Assembly: GCA_023489135.1 (NCBI GenBank)
Contig: JAMDCE010000490.1
Coordinates: forward strand, 1 to 5,598
Direction: 5' to 3'
From: Chloroflexota bacterium
GTDB lineage: Bacteria > Chloroflexota > Chloroflexia > JAMDCE01
Length of the DNA: 5,598 nt
Shown one piece after another: positions 5,429-5,598 of this stretch (position 1 is the stretch's first letter; every line of letters starts with the position of its first letter). A program made the position numbers and the translations under genes. Below the pieces are notes generated by a model. That model searched no databases. It saw only the letters and a list, made by a program, of their open reading frames with translations, and had not been told where the DNA came from.

Positions 5429-5598
5429 AAGCAGTTCTCTCCCTTTACCCCTGGCCTTTCGACGTTCTCGCTAACAAGGGTTTCTTTTTCAAGCGCTCTG
5501 CCTCTGCCACTATCAAGTATGACAGCGGTGAGGAGCCATCTATAAGCATTGGCTAACCAAGCAAGCACCACCACCATAAGCAAGTTCCGTGCCACCTC
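5425..5598 (-). CDS. Partial or small ORF with a hydrophobic segment, right window edge
   Basis: A frame stays open on the minus strand from the window edge for 57 codons to a TGA at 5425-5427. I do not recognise the product. It has a hydrophobic run, LLMVVVLAWLANAYRWLLTA, that could be one membrane helix, followed by a charged tail (SGRGRALEKETLVSENVERPG). It may be the C-terminus of a longer membrane protein or a small protein starting at the GTG near 5595 or the ATG at 5577. Its stop overlaps the GTG start of the molybdoenzyme gene by four bases (GTGA), the classic arrangement of coupled genes, which is the main argument that it is real. Confidence 0.45.
   Translation of the reverse strand, partial: EVARNLLMVVVLAWLANAYRWLLTAVILDSGRGRALEKETLVSENVERPGVKGENCL

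Noticed and set aside
1..5598. Mobile element, CRISPR array or toxin-antitoxin pair
   Set aside because: No transposase, integrase, spaced identical repeats or recognisable toxin or antitoxin product was seen on either strand.

Overview
The window looks like an ordinary chromosomal stretch from a free-living bacterium of moderately high GC. It has Shine-Dalgarno sites of the GGAG/AGGAGG type, frequent GTG starts, and short gaps or overlaps between genes. No transposase, integrase, phage gene, CRISPR array, rRNA or tRNA was seen. The lineage cannot be fixed from the sequence. The aspartase resembles the Bacillus AspB type, and the superoxide dismutase resembles the histidine-bearing type of actinobacteria and archaea more than the E. 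coli enzymes. An uncultured Gram-positive-like or deep-branching phylum (for example Chloroflexota or NC10) is a guess only.

Left block, minus strand (1-1694): an aspartate ammonia-lyase gene runs off the left edge. It is preceded 35 bp upstream by a gene for an unrecognised 100-residue acidic protein, probably in the same operon. Next comes a divergent control region (1695-2042). It leads rightward into a plus-strand gene (2043-2669) for a winged-helix regulator whose C-terminal cysteines resemble those of the Fe-S sensor SufR. A gap of about 280 bp follows with no convincing gene but with a 14-bp perfect palindrome. A well-formed sigma70-type promoter (2951-2979) then precedes a long leader and a universal stress protein gene (3135-3590).

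Right block, minus strand (3735-5598): transcription converges on the stress protein gene. In transcript order the genes are the end of an unknown small or partial membrane-like ORF, a cytoplasmic single-domain sulfite-oxidase-like molybdoenzyme, a Nudix hydrolase and an Fe/Mn-family superoxide dismutase. The first two join through a 4-nt GTGA overlap, the next two through a probable 50-nt overlap, and the last two are 49 nt apart, so this is almost certainly one operon. The convergent gap holds a long imperfect inverted repeat.

Functionally, superoxide removal, sanitising of damaged or signalling nucleotides, a molybdopterin oxidoreductase, a UspA-type protein and a possible Fe-S-sensing regulator fit an oxidative or general stress neighbourhood next to aspartate/fumarate metabolism. 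That link is inference from proximity. Every recognised gene belongs to a known family. I did not find a clearly new biological system. The least explained items are the small gene beside the aspartase gene, the SufR-like regulator's targets, and the palindrome and leader structures.
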